Source of the DNA: Paenibacillus wulumuqiensis | GTDB taxonomy: Bacteria; Bacillota; Bacilli; Paenibacillales; Paenibacillaceae | Assembly: GCF_000971965.1 (NCBI RefSeq) | Contig: NZ_KQ040794.1 | Location: 317,150 to 381,149, forward strand | Reading direction: 5' to 3' | Length of the DNA: 64,000 nt | Shown: positions 1 to 6,999 of the stretch, in pieces | How positions within the stretch are numbered: position 1 is the first letter of the stretch | Layout of the letters: each line of letters starts with the position of its first letter | Position numbers and translations under genes: made by a program | Notes under the pieces: generated by a model | What the model was told of the DNA's origin: nothing | Databases searched by the model: none | The model's input: only the letters and a program-made list of their open reading frames with translations

Positions 1-327
1 TACATACCCTCTGATGAAAAGAATGCGGGGCAACTGATTATCTATGGATATCTGTTTATGTACATGTCGCTCGGTGTTATTGCGAGTATCGTGCACTATG
101 GATTTCATCACGATCTGTTGGTTCGCAACTTTGCCTGGATGCTGCTGGGGGATTCGATTTGTATACGCTGCTTGGTAGCCATTGTATTTCATAATAGGGT
201 GAAGTCGAAATGGTCTCGAATCTTTGTTTTTTATATGCCGGCAAGTTTGCTGGTCGTTGCGGCTGTGGTATTATTATTGTTGCGACGATTACGTCTATCT
301 ATGCAGCACTGGCAGTGTACCTTGTAG
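1..327 (+). CDS. C-terminal part of a multi-pass membrane protein, cut by the window start, probable frameshift
   Basis: The frame is open to base 1, so the 5' part lies outside the window. About 108 residues are visible, with three to four hydrophobic segments (around GYLFMYMSLGVIASIVHYGF and the last 30 residues). The pattern recalls the end of low-temperature-requirement LtrA-like proteins, a weak resemblance from memory. The annotated frame ends in an un-membrane-like LRRLRLSMQHWQ tail. After about base 269 the next frame reads a hydrophobic IIIVATITSIYAALAVYLVV and stops at 330-332. This suggests a one-base indel near GTATTATTATTG, either real or a sequencing error. A terminator follows at 444. 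Function unknown. Confidence 0.55.
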   Translation, partial: YIPSDEKNAGQLIIYGYLFMYMSLGVIASIVHYGFHHDLLVRNFAWMLLGDSICIRCLVAIVFHNRVKSKWSRIFVFYMPASLLVVAAVVLLLLRRLRLSMQHWQCTL

Positions 328-443
328 TTTAATCGTTGTTTATTGCAATAGAACTATGATGGAAATATTCGTCTAGCCTTTAGAACTGAACAGATAGGTA
401 GTATAGTGTATTTTAAAATATAATATTACGTGCTGAAAGAATC

Positions 444-484
444 AGGACTTTTAGATGTATATCATCTAGAAGTCCTTTTTTTTA
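444..484 (+). terminator. Rho-independent terminator upstream of the integrase
   Basis: An inverted repeat AGGACTT..TAGATG / CATCTAGAAGTCCT with a short TATA loop is followed by eight T. It closes the membrane-protein unit and insulates the integrase gene. The rest of 333-536 shows nothing else recognisable, and I saw no Bacillus-type LexA box (CGAAC-N4-GTTCG). Confidence 0.85.
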
Positions 485-539
485 TTAAAAAGCAATTCCA
501 AATTATTGGAACAGGTGATAATATAAGGAGGCAATAATG

Positions 540-1676
540 ATGGATATTTATCTGACTTACTTAAACAATCAACGAATCGGAGTACAGCTGGAACGGTATG
601 GGGCTGAAGAGCGAGCAGGAATTCGTTCGATACCCGGCAGAAAATGGATACCAGAGAACAAAATCTGGACGATTCCGTATACTCCTGCTGCCTTAGTGCA
701 ATTACTTCAAGCTTATCCAACCGACTCATTCAAGTGCGATAACGAACTGAGTTCGAGAGATTCCTATCTTGTCGATCAGTTAGAGCATCACAACAAAGAA
801 GAGCGAGAAATGACTCTTGCTCCAGAACATGAACCATGGAATCCTACACGAAAACAAGATCTGATTAATGCACTGAAAGCAAGAGGATACAGTAATAAAA
901 CCATTAAAGCGTATACCTCTCAAGTGCAACGTTTTGTTGCTGCTAGTATTAATCATGAAATAGAGAGTCACTCTACTGCTGTACAAAAATATACTTTATC
1001 TTTACTCGAGAAAGATCGTTCGCATGCTTATGTGAATCAAGCGATCAGTGCGATCCAATTCTACTTTCGATATGTGCTGCAGCAACCTCATACTCATAGC
1101 GCTTACGTTCGTCCCAAAAAGGAAAGCAAGCTGCCAGGTGTGCTGTCGCTGGAAGAAGTAGTGCATTTGTTAAAAAGTGTTGTTAATATCAAACATCAGG
1201 CTATTCTGTATCTAACGTATACGGCAGGTCTGCGAGTAAGCGAGGTTGTGCGTCTTCGTATAGAAGATTGTGATTATGAACGAAATGTGATTCGTGTTCG
1301 TCAGGGGAAAGGTAGAAAAGATCGCCAGACACTATTATCTGAAGTAGCGGCTTCGGTCTTAAAGCAATACATAGAACTAGAAAAGCCAACCGTCTGGCTA
1401 TTCCCAGGACAGCGAACAGGACGTCATCTCACCGAACGATCCGCACAGAAAGTATTTGAGAAGGCGCTTATTCAAGGCGGAATTCGCAAGCAGGTGAGTA
1501 TACACTCGTTAAGACATTCCTTTGCTACCCATCTGCTGGAAAATGGAACGGATCTTCGCTATATTCAGGAGCTGCTGGGACATCAGAGTGTGCGAACAAC
1601 GGAACGTTACACGCATGTGAGCAAGCGTAATATTGGGAATATTCAAAGTCCGCTTGATCGGATGGAAGGTTTTTAA
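540..1676 (+). CDS. Tyrosine recombinase, integron-integrase-like (IntI-like), with extra N-terminal domain
   Basis: About 378 residues; AAGGAGG at 525-531 favours the second of two adjacent ATGs (540; the first is 537). Numbered from 537, the catalytic set is complete: R233 (GLRVSEV), K258, H323, R326 (HSLRHS), H349 (LLGHQ) and Y358 (ERYTH). A core-binding SAM-like domain covers about 103-185. The C-terminus NIQSPLDRM resembles the GVRSPLDRL ending of integron integrases. R233 to H323 is 90 residues; from memory it is about 131 in IntI1 because of its additional domain, so that domain is absent here, as in XerC/D. Residues 1-95 are an extra domain (IPGRKWIPENKIWTIPY) of unknown role. The gene points the same way as the cassettes, with its 3' end facing the putative attI; classic intI is divergent. 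It presumably excises and integrates the cassettes below; that is inference. Confidence 0.85.
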   Translation: MDIYLTYLNNQRIGVQLERYGAEERAGIRSIPGRKWIPENKIWTIPYTPAALVQLLQAYPTDSFKCDNELSSRDSYLVDQLEHHNKEEREMTLAPEHEPWNPTRKQDLINALKARGYSNKTIKAYTSQVQRFVAASINHEIESHSTAVQKYTLSLLEKDRSHAYVNQAISAIQFYFRYVLQQPHTHSAYVRPKKESKLPGVLSLEEVVHLLKSVVNIKHQAILYLTYTAGLRVSEVVRLRIEDCDYERNVIRVRQGKGRKDRQTLLSEVAASVLKQYIELEKPTVWLFPGQRTGRHLTERSAQKVFEKALIQGGIRKQVSIHSLRHSFATHLLENGTDLRYIQELLGHQSVRTTERYTHVSKRNIGNIQSPLDRMEGF

Positions 1677-1688
1677 AGGCTATGTGAG

Positions 1689-1785
1689 AGATTCGAGAAT
1701 ACTGCGATAGGTTGGGGATTTATGAAGTTCGTGAATACAGCGATATAAGAGTGATTACAGAAGTTCGTAAATATTACGTTATGTG
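1689..1785 (+). other. Putative attI: three direct repeats at 36-bp spacing ending in the GTT core site
   Basis: Three imperfect 22-bp repeats begin at 1689, 1725 and 1761, exactly 36 bp apart, each containing TTCGNNAATA. The third reads CGTAAATATTACGTTATGTG (1766-1785) and matches 18 of 20 bases of the reverse complement of the left arm of the first attC-like site. It ends in core GTTATGTG (1778-1785), complementary to the CACATAAC that closes the first cassette. The layout recalls the integrase-binding direct repeats of attI1. No convincing cassette promoter (Pc) was seen here. Confidence 0.75.
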
Positions 1786-1814
1786 AAACCACTCGAAAGC
1801 AAAGGAATAATCAA

Positions 1815-2393
1815 ATGATAAAAATGAATGAAGATGAATTACCAAAGCCACTTAAAATCATAATAGGAGCATCTGCACAAGCCTATCCAGACTGGATTCA
1901 AACACAAGAAGAAGAATTAAATCTACTGGATCGATCTGATTGGGAAGGGATTTTTAAGTCGAGAAAGATTAGAGCTATTCTTGCAGAACATGTATGGGAG
2001 CATTTGTCCTATGAAGAAGGCATGGAAGCAGCAAGAATTTGTTATGATTTTCTTGAACCAGAAGGATATATTCGATGTGCAGTTCCGGATGCTTTTTTTA
2101 GGAATGAAGAATACCAGAATATTGTTAAGATCGGTGGACCTGGTCCAAAAGAGCATCCGGCTGCAAGTCATAAAATCGTACATAACTATAAGACTATTAC
2201 AAGCATGTTCGAAGAAGCAGGATTCAAGATTAAATTACTGGAATACTGTGACGAAAGTGGAGAGTTTCATTTTAATGACTGGAATCCTGAAGATGGTTTC
2301 ATTTATAGATCCTTTAAATTCGATCACAGAAACAAGAATAATGAATTGAGATTTGTGTCACTGATAGTAGATGCAGTCAAAGAATTGTCGTAG
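1815..2393 (+). CDS. Cassette C1: SAM-dependent methyltransferase-like protein
   Basis: 192 residues, first gene after attI; AAAGGAA lies upstream of the ATG. The stretch RAILAEHVWEHLSYEEGMEA, then FLEPEGYIRCAVPD and a late GFIYRSFKFDHRN, follows the second half of COG4627-type class I methyltransferase-like proteins (HVLEHL, then a LKPGG-like turn). The start IIIGASAQAYPDWI corresponds to the degenerate SAM-binding glycine motif. The substrate is unknown and activity is unproved because the glycine loop is weak. It is AT-rich like its neighbours. As the cassette nearest attI it should be the most recently acquired and best expressed, by analogy with known integrons. Confidence 0.6.
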   Translation: MIKMNEDELPKPLKIIIGASAQAYPDWIQTQEEELNLLDRSDWEGIFKSRKIRAILAEHVWEHLSYEEGMEAARICYDFLEPEGYIRCAVPDAFFRNEEYQNIVKIGGPGPKEHPAASHKIVHNYKTITSMFEEAGFKIKLLEYCDESGEFHFNDWNPEDGFIYRSFKFDHRNKNNELRFVSLIVDAVKELS

Positions 2394-2416
2394 TAGTTCG
2401 AAGAAGAGAGTGGCAT

Positions 2417-2514
2417 CACATAACATAATATTCACGCTGCGAACATTCGTCCTTGGTCCGGCATACGCCGGACACCCAGCATGCGCTGGGTCGTGAATAC
2501 AGGAACGTTATGTG
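2417..2514 (+). repeat. attC-like site 1
   Basis: Left box CACATAAC, spacer ATAA, TATTCACG, three hairpins (CCGGC-atac-GCCGG and CCCAGC-atgc-GCTGGG are clean, the first has one mismatch), CGTGAATA, spacer CAGGAAC, core GTTATGTG. The left box is the exact complement of the attI core at the start of the same cassette. Confidence 0.85.
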
Positions 2515-2568
2515 AAATCTTGTGAAAAGCTTATAAAGAACTTTAAAGACTAATAAAGGACTGATTTG

Positions 2569-3054
2569 ATGTTCTACGTAAACTCAAGAGCCATCATTGA
2601 ACGATTGAATAATGAAGAAACCGAGATCGTCATACAAAGAAGAACAAAGGCCGACTCTTCTTTTAAGTTCGAACTTCCAGGAGGTAGAATAGAACCCTTC
2701 GAATCGTTGATCCATGCTCTGATCAGAGAAGTCAAAGAAGAAACAGGACTAGATGTTTATGAAATAGAAGGAATTGAAACACGAATTGATACGATTGGAA
2801 TTAATTCTGAATTTGAAGTTGAATGTCTCAAGCCCTTTGCAGCTTATCAAACCATTAAGGGACCAATTGATTCATTAGGTTATTATTTTAAATGTAAGGC
2901 AAACGGAGAATTGCTAAAAGCAGGTGACGAAACAGTAGACATCCAATGGATAACTATTAAAGAACTCAATCATCTATTTATTCAGAATTCACTAGGGTTT
3001 TCCGATGTTGATCGGGCTGGAATTAAGTATTATTTGAAGGAACAAGGATTTTGA
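2569..3054 (+). CDS. Cassette C2: NUDIX hydrolase
   Basis: About 161 residues. ATG 2569 lies 8 bases after AAAGGA; a TTG just before it is less likely. The NUDIX box G-x5-E-x7-REUxEExGU is complete: GGRIEPFESLIHALIREVKE followed by ETGLDV, which binds the metal-pyrophosphate. The fold is of standard length. Members cleave nucleoside diphosphates linked to another group; the substrate cannot be read here. A single-gene cassette between attC-like sites 1 and 2, unrelated in detail to the NUDIX cassettes C13 and C14, so the array has gathered this family more than once. Confidence 0.85.
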   Translation: MFYVNSRAIIERLNNEETEIVIQRRTKADSSFKFELPGGRIEPFESLIHALIREVKEETGLDVYEIEGIETRIDTIGINSEFEVECLKPFAAYQTIKGPIDSLGYYFKCKANGELLKAGDETVDIQWITIKELNHLFIQNSLGFSDVDRAGIKYYLKEQGF

Positions 3055-3080
3055 TAGTACTTCTAGATATCACAAGACTT

Positions 3081-3178
3081 CACATAACATAATATTCACG
3101 CTGCGGACATTCGTCCTTGGCCCGGCATACGCCGGACACCCGACATGCGTCGGGTCGTGAATACAGGAACGTTATAAG
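3081..3178 (+). repeat. attC-like site 2
   Basis: CACATAAC ... GTTATAAG, 98 bp. Hairpins GGAC-attc-GTCC, CCGGC-atac-GCCGG and CCCGAC-atgc-GTCGGG are all perfect. The left box pairs 8/8 with the core at 2507, the other end of cassette C2, but not with its own right box. Confidence 0.88.
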
Positions 3179-3414
3179 AACATGAAATACGACGGAAGAA
3201 CAAGGACAGGTAAAGAGCGAAGAGAACGGGAAGTTGATTCTATGCGAATCTTGGATTAGAAGTTTAGAAGCACCAAAGAAGGAACGTTTCCATCCGGAAA
3301 CTGATCCATCGAGAAGAGAATGCGGATTGACTGAAGGAAGAAGGTGCGCTTCCATACGGAAGCAGACTGGATTGGAGTTTGCGGGAAGAGCTTCGAAGCC
3401 CGTCGATTTCACGA
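3179..3414 (+). other. Cassette C3: about 236 bp without a convincing gene, hairpin-rich
   Basis: No open frame with a ribosome site fits. A 25-codon frame from ATG 3182 lacks a Shine-Dalgarno sequence, and a longer frame from 3234 runs through the next attC-like site. It holds perfect hairpins GTTTCC-atcc-GGAAAC (3286-3301) and GCTTCC-atac-GGAAGC (3348-3363) plus the palindrome GCTTCGAAGC (3390-3399). The four-base loops resemble those inside the attC-like sites. It is more GC-rich than its neighbours. It could encode a structured RNA, a regulatory element, or be the remains of a larger cassette. Its ends match 7/8 (GTTATAAG versus CATATAAC). Confidence 0.5.
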
Positions 3415-3514
3415 CATATAACGATATATTCACGCGGCGGGCCATTCGGCCCTGGGTCCGACATTCGTCGGACACCCGGCATTGCCGGGTCGTGAATACA
3501 GTGGACGTTATACG
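3415..3514 (+). repeat. attC-like site 3
   Basis: CATATAAC ... GTTATACG. Hairpins GGGCC-attc-GGCCC, TCCGAC-attc-GTCGGA and CCCGG-cattg-CCGGG keep the fold with different bases from sites 1 and 2. The right spacer is 8 bases. Confidence 0.85.
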
Positions 3515-3551
3515 AAACATCTAAATAGATATCTTAAAATCGGAGGACTAT

Positions 3552-4004
3552 ATGACATTACAAAGCATGTTTGGTTTAAAGGATTCATATAAAGAATCAA
3601 CGTATAGAGAAAGTGTAACGACTTTTAAATTCATAGCAGAATTAATGGAAGCTTTGGCAAATAGAAATAAAAAGGTTGATGTTTTAATGACAAAGTCAGG
3701 AGATAAGTTTGGTTATGATGTGGTTTTGCATTGTGATGGGCAAAGTAAATACATCCAACTCAAAACAACCGTAAATACAAAAGTATGGAGCAACATTCAT
3801 ACATCTTTAATCAATAATCCTCATGGAGAGATTATTATTATATATCTGGTATTTTCAAACCCTACAAAATGGGATGTTAAATATAGACCATTAGATAAAT
3901 CGAAACTAACAATAGATAATACAAAGCAAAGGCAAAAAATCGATAAATCAATGTTACATAAACAAATGAATGTATTTGCTTTGAGCAAATATTTATTCCC
4001 ATGA
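3552..4004 (+). CDS. Cassette C4: PD-(D/E)XK nuclease-like small protein
   Basis: 150 residues with CGGAGGA ahead of the ATG. After an N-terminal helix (FKFIAELMEALANRNKKVDV) comes DKFGYDVVL, then YIQLKTT. This D ... QxK arrangement is that of the PD-(D/E)XK nuclease core, as in DUF4365-like and Holliday-resolvase-like folds. The following strand EIIIIYLVF fits. No accessory domain is visible, so it may be a stand-alone nuclease, a repair or defence protein, or an inactive member; I cannot tell. Its cassette ends match at ten of ten bases (GTTATACGAA and TTCGTATAAC). Confidence 0.5.
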   Translation: MTLQSMFGLKDSYKESTYRESVTTFKFIAELMEALANRNKKVDVLMTKSGDKFGYDVVLHCDGQSKYIQLKTTVNTKVWSNIHTSLINNPHGEIIIIYLVFSNPTKWDVKYRPLDKSKLTIDNTKQRQKIDKSMLHKQMNVFALSKYLFP

Positions 4005-4035
4005 TTTTTCGTTAAATCGGAGAAGTTAGATGCTT

Positions 4036-4082
4036 CGTATAACATAGTATTCACGCTGCGGGCATACGCCCTGGGTCTGGCA
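4036..4082 (+). repeat. attC-like site 4, right half deleted
   Basis: CGTATAAC, ATAG, TATTCACG and the first hairpin GGGC-atac-GCCC are present. The site then breaks inside hairpin 2 and runs directly into sequence copied from the end of cassette C9. The right stem and core are missing, so this junction should not recombine normally. Confidence 0.8.
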
Positions 4083-4221
4083 AGGGCATTTAGTAAGATT
4101 TACAAACACTATAAAGAGACAAAAGAATATTTATTAGAAGGTGGATATTATGCCTAGAGATTATCAATTAAAACAATGAGTAAAACAAAATTGTGGTAGC
4201 TACTCTAGATGCCCGATCCAT
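4083..4221 (+). pseudogene. C5: 3' fragment of cassette C9, fused at a deletion junction
   Basis: From AGGGC at 4083 the sequence repeats 6716-6854 almost base for base, including the codons for the end of the C9 protein (HYKETKEYLLEGGYYA) and its 64-base tail. I saw a single substitution (AAGATT for AAGGTT). The shared identity continues into the next attC-like site. It is a partial second copy of C9 with its 5' part lost, joined to the broken site 4. Confidence 0.85.
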
Positions 4222-4318
4222 CATATAACATAATATTCACGCTGCGGGCATACACCCTGGGTCAGCATTCGCTGGACACTCGACATGTGTCGAGTCGTGA
4301 ATACAGGAACGTTAGATG
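4222..4318 (+). repeat. attC-like site 5
   Basis: CATATAAC ... GTTAGATG. Hairpins: a shortened GGGC-ataca-CCC, CAGC-attc-GCTG and CTCGAC-atgt-GTCGAG. The left box still fits the lost GTTATATG start of a C9-type cassette. Confidence 0.85.
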
Positions 4319-4362
4319 AAATTACTGAAAAGCATTAAATAGAGAGAAGGTGAGTCATTATA

Positions 4363-4710
4363 GTGAATTCCAATGATAATAAATTAAATAATTTTTTCCA
4401 ACAGCTCGAAAATATTAAACAAACTTATAGTGATTTATCTTCTTCATGCTTGCATAAGGAATCAAAAATGTCATGGACTGAATTCAAAAAAGAATATGAG
4501 AGTATAGGGAAAGTAATTAGCTCAGACAAGTTCAAAGATATTCAATCAGAATTAATAGAAGAAGTCATGTATTCAATATTAGAAATGCTTGATGGTTATA
4601 GTGATTTAAATTTTGAGCTTGATCTTGTAGATCATCAAACAGGAGAATCTATAAAAAAGGGAATACAACTACATGATAAATATAGAGATTTTGTAGACAA
4701 GGATAAGTAG
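4363..4710 (+). CDS. Cassette C6: hypothetical acidic helical protein
   Basis: 115 residues, probably starting at GTG 4363 after GAAGGTG. I do not recognise it. It is charged, asparagine- and lysine-rich and mainly helical, without cysteine pairs, signal peptide or membrane segment. The stretch ELIEEVMYSILEMLDGYSDL looks like an amphipathic helix, which would suit a small partner-binding or immunity-type protein, but nothing proves this. The cassette ends match 8/8 (GTTAGATG and CATCTAAC). Confidence 0.6.
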   Translation: MNSNDNKLNNFFQQLENIKQTYSDLSSSCLHKESKMSWTEFKKEYESIGKVISSDKFKDIQSELIEEVMYSILEMLDGYSDLNFELDLVDHQTGESIKKGIQLHDKYRDFVDKDK

Positions 4711-4738
4711 TGGAAGCAGATCAAGAAGACAGTAACAT

Positions 4739-4836
4739 CATCTAACATAATATTCACGCTGCGGGCATACGCCCTTGGTCCGGCACACGCCGGACACTCG
4801 ACATGCGTCGAGTCGTGAATACGGGAACGTTAGGCG
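4739..4836 (+). repeat. attC-like site 6
   Basis: CATCTAAC ... GTTAGGCG. Hairpins GGGC-atac-GCCC, CCGGC-acac-GCCGG and CTCGAC-atgc-GTCGAG are all perfect. Confidence 0.88.
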
Positions 4837-4875
4837 AAATGCATAAAACATCATATTAAGGAGTTTCCAACTAAT

Positions 4876-5607
4876 ATGCGAAGAAACATAAGAAGAAATA
4901 TGAGAACAAGTACTCAAACAAACAAATTGACCAAAAATGAAAAACTAACACTACAGATTTCTTCAATTGCATTATTATTTTCGATATTGTTAGGTATTTT
5001 CACATTCTATTATACATATCAGAAAGACAAAAAAGATGACCAGGAGATTATTGATGTGGCGTTCATTGAATCATCTCATGATGATAATGTTTTTTACAAA
5101 AAATTGAACATTAAGGAAATGGGATCAGCACTGATTCCATTAAATTATGATGTTCTAGTTTCAAATAATTCAAAAAACAAAATTTCTATCATTAATCACA
5201 AACTTACTCAGATAATTGATGGGAAGCCATTTTACTATAGTAATATTGTTGAAAAAGTGACTTTCAACGATAAAGATATTCAATACCCAATTACAATTGA
5301 GTCAGGAGAAAGTATCAAGTTGGTATTTACTATTAATATCTTAATAAAACCAGAAGTGGATAGTTTTATTAAGAAAAAATATAGTTATAATACAAAAATT
5401 TCATTCGATGATTTACATAAATATTTGCTTAATAGTGGTTATGATCTTTACGGAAATAAAGTGAAAGCAACATTCTTTGATGATAATACTTACATTGCAG
5501 AATCCGATGTTTATGAAGCACCTACTTATAAAATTACTATTACAACCTCAAAACGTAATAACTTTACTCAAATGATTAGTGAAAGTGATATAAATGAAAA
5601 CTTTTAA
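4876..5607 (+). CDS. Cassette C7: single-pass membrane-anchored hypothetical protein
   Basis: 243 residues with AAGGAG upstream of ATG. A basic N-terminus (four Arg in the first nine residues) precedes one transmembrane helix at about 27-48 (ISSIALLFSILLGIFTFYYT), so the remaining 195 residues should lie outside the membrane. That part is rich in beta-strand patterns and Asn/Lys, with no motif I can name. Very AT-rich. The ends match 8/8 (GTTAGGCG and CGCCTAAC). Topology is inferred from charge distribution only. Confidence 0.6.
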   Translation: MRRNIRRNMRTSTQTNKLTKNEKLTLQISSIALLFSILLGIFTFYYTYQKDKKDDQEIIDVAFIESSHDDNVFYKKLNIKEMGSALIPLNYDVLVSNNSKNKISIINHKLTQIIDGKPFYYSNIVEKVTFNDKDIQYPITIESGESIKLVFTINILIKPEVDSFIKKKYSYNTKISFDDLHKYLLNSGYDLYGNKVKATFFDDNTYIAESDVYEAPTYKITITTSKRNNFTQMISESDINENF

Positions 5608-5618
5608 AATATGCACCT

Positions 5619-5716
5619 CGCCTAACATAATATTCACGCTGCGGGCATACGCCCTTGGTCTAGGATTCGCCAGATACCCGACATGCGTCGGGTCGTGAAT
5701 ACAGAAACGTTATGCG
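5619..5716 (+). repeat. attC-like site 7
   Basis: CGCCTAAC ... GTTATGCG. Hairpin 1 GGGC-atac-GCCC and hairpin 3 CCCGAC-atgc-GTCGGG are perfect; hairpin 2 is degenerate. Confidence 0.86.
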
Positions 5717-5739
5717 AAATTCTTGTAGGAGGATTAACA

Positions 5740-6348
5740 TTGAGTTTTTATATGCAAAAAGCTGTTTTCAATTTTATAACTAAAATTATATTGATGCTTA
5801 TAGTTTCTTATTTAGGAAAGACTTTTTTTCCTGAAATACATGAAGTAATCTTCTTTTCTAATTTTTGGTCTATCTATACGACTCTAGTTATTATTATGTG
5901 CTTCATCGATTATCAAAAATCGAAAGATGCTTCGGACCATTATAGTTTCATTCGTGAATTGAGAAAAGAGGATTTGTCTTATGCAAAGTTAGAAAAGTAT
6001 GCTTTACGGTCTGAAACTTTTGCGGAAATAAGCAAAACAAAATTAGATATATTGAAATCTCTTTCTCCGATTCCATTGATAGTATTTTTGTTGGGATTCT
6101 ATACAAGTAATAATGCTAATATAAATAAAAAAATCTCTATTTTTTCTACCAACTTATTACTTGGGGAATTATTGATGTATGTAGGAGTTGGAATTGTAGT
6201 GTTTTATGTATATCTTATTTGCTCATCATTTGCATCTTATAAGAAACATATTAGAAGAGCAGTGGATTATAGATCAGAATCAATTATTGCAAAATCAGAA
6301 AAAGAAAATTCTCTTGAGCAGTCCAATGAAGCTAAGGACTTCGCATAA
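5740..6348 (+). CDS. Cassette C8: four-helix membrane protein of unknown function
   Basis: 202 residues. The frame is open from 5683 inside the attC-like site, but AGGAGG at 5727-5732 points to TTG 5740 (ATG 5752 is the alternative). Hydrophobic segments lie near residues 10-30, 42-60, about 110-130 and 145-170, with a soluble loop between the second and third (KSKDASDHYSFIRELRKEDL). The stop TAA lies inside the left box CGCATAAC of the closing site, so the gene ends within the recombination site. The ends match 8/8. I recognise no family. Confidence 0.6.
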   Translation: MSFYMQKAVFNFITKIILMLIVSYLGKTFFPEIHEVIFFSNFWSIYTTLVIIMCFIDYQKSKDASDHYSFIRELRKEDLSYAKLEKYALRSETFAEISKTKLDILKSLSPIPLIVFLLGFYTSNNANINKKISIFSTNLLLGELLMYVGVGIVVFYVYLICSSFASYKKHIRRAVDYRSESIIAKSEKENSLEQSNEAKDFA

Positions 6349-6457
6349 CATAATATTCACGCTGCGGCTCTGTTGGAGCCTTGGTCTGCAGTTGGATTTC
6401 GAGGAGGCATTTCAGCAGACAACCCTTCGGGGTTCGTGAATACAGGAATGTTATATG
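6342..6457 (+). repeat. attC-like site 8, long variant
   Basis: CGCATAAC ... GTTATATG, 116 bp. Hairpins GGCTC-tgttg-GAGCC, TCTGC...GCAGA with a long loop, and AACCC-ttcg-GGGTT. The loop of hairpin 2 shares a TTTCGAGGA(A/G)GC stretch with site 12, a sub-family of the element. Confidence 0.85.
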
Positions 6458-6790
6458 AAAGATCGGAAAACCAATAAATTAAAGAAAGAGCAGATGATTT
6501 CTATGGCATTTTGTATTGAATTCAAGTTACTTCAAATGAATGACACTAAAGCATTATATATGTATGGAGATTGTTCGGAAAATCTTGAAGGATTATTTGA
6601 ATTAGATTTAGAGAAATTAATATCAGGGGGAACTTCATTTGATACTGATATAAGAGAAGTAGTGAGAGTAATTAGATCATGTATTAGTGATACAGAACAT
6701 CAGCATAAAGCCAATAGGGCATTTAGTAAGGTTTACAAACACTATAAAGAGACAAAAGAATATTTATTAGAAGGTGGATATTATGCCTAG
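6455..6790 (+). CDS. Cassette C9: hypothetical protein starting inside the core box
   Basis: Up to 111 residues. The ATG at 6455 is the last three bases of core GTTATATG. AGGA (6444-6447) upstream is part of the conserved right spacer, so the attC-like site itself could supply the ribosome site. ATG 6494 after AAGAGCAG is the alternative. The protein has GLFELDLEKLISGG and a C-terminal lysine-rich helix; no family recognised. A 3' fragment is duplicated at 4083. The ends match 8/8 (GTTATATG and CATATAAC). Confidence 0.5.
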   Translation: MKDRKTNKLKKEQMISMAFCIEFKLLQMNDTKALYMYGDCSENLEGLFELDLEKLISGGTSFDTDIREVVRVIRSCISDTEHQHKANRAFSKVYKHYKETKEYLLEGGYYA

Positions 6791-6854
6791 AGATTATCAA
6801 TTAAAACAATGAGTAAAACAAAATTGTGGTAGCTACTCTAGATGCCCGATCCAT

Positions 6855-6951
6855 CATATAACATAATATTCACGCTGCGGGCATACGCCCTTGGCCCGGC
6901 GTTCGCCGGACACCCGGCATTGCCGGGTCGTGAATACAGGAACGTTAGCCG
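6855..6951 (+). repeat. attC-like site 9
   Basis: CATATAAC ... GTTAGCCG. Hairpins GGGC-atac-GCCC, CCGGC-gttc-GCCGG and CCCGG-cattg-CCGGG. Confidence 0.88.
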
Positions 6952-6960
6952 AAATAGCTT

Positions 6961-6988
6961 AAAATAAAAAGGTGATCTAGTGATCACC
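6961..6988 (-). terminator. Terminator of the reversed ATPase gene in cassette C10
   Basis: On the minus strand GGTGATC-acta-GATCACC is followed by TTTTTATTTT. It lies just beyond the end of the minus-strand gene and would stop its transcript before it enters site 9. Confidence 0.8.
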
Positions 6989-6999
6989 CAATAGTCATG

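Noticed and set aside
537-1814. Classic Pc promoter and LexA box for the integrase
   Set aside because: No -35/-10 pair of good quality in or beside the putative attI, and no CGAAC-N4-GTTCG site upstream of the integrase; not claimed.
3234-3524. Coding frame running through attC-like site 3
   Set aside because: No ribosome site, and half of it consists of the structured repeat; the same applies to the long antisense frame 3080-3520.
5683-5739. Extension of the C8 protein into attC-like site 7
   Set aside because: The in-frame ATG lies in the repeat without a ribosome site; AGGAGG supports TTG 5740.
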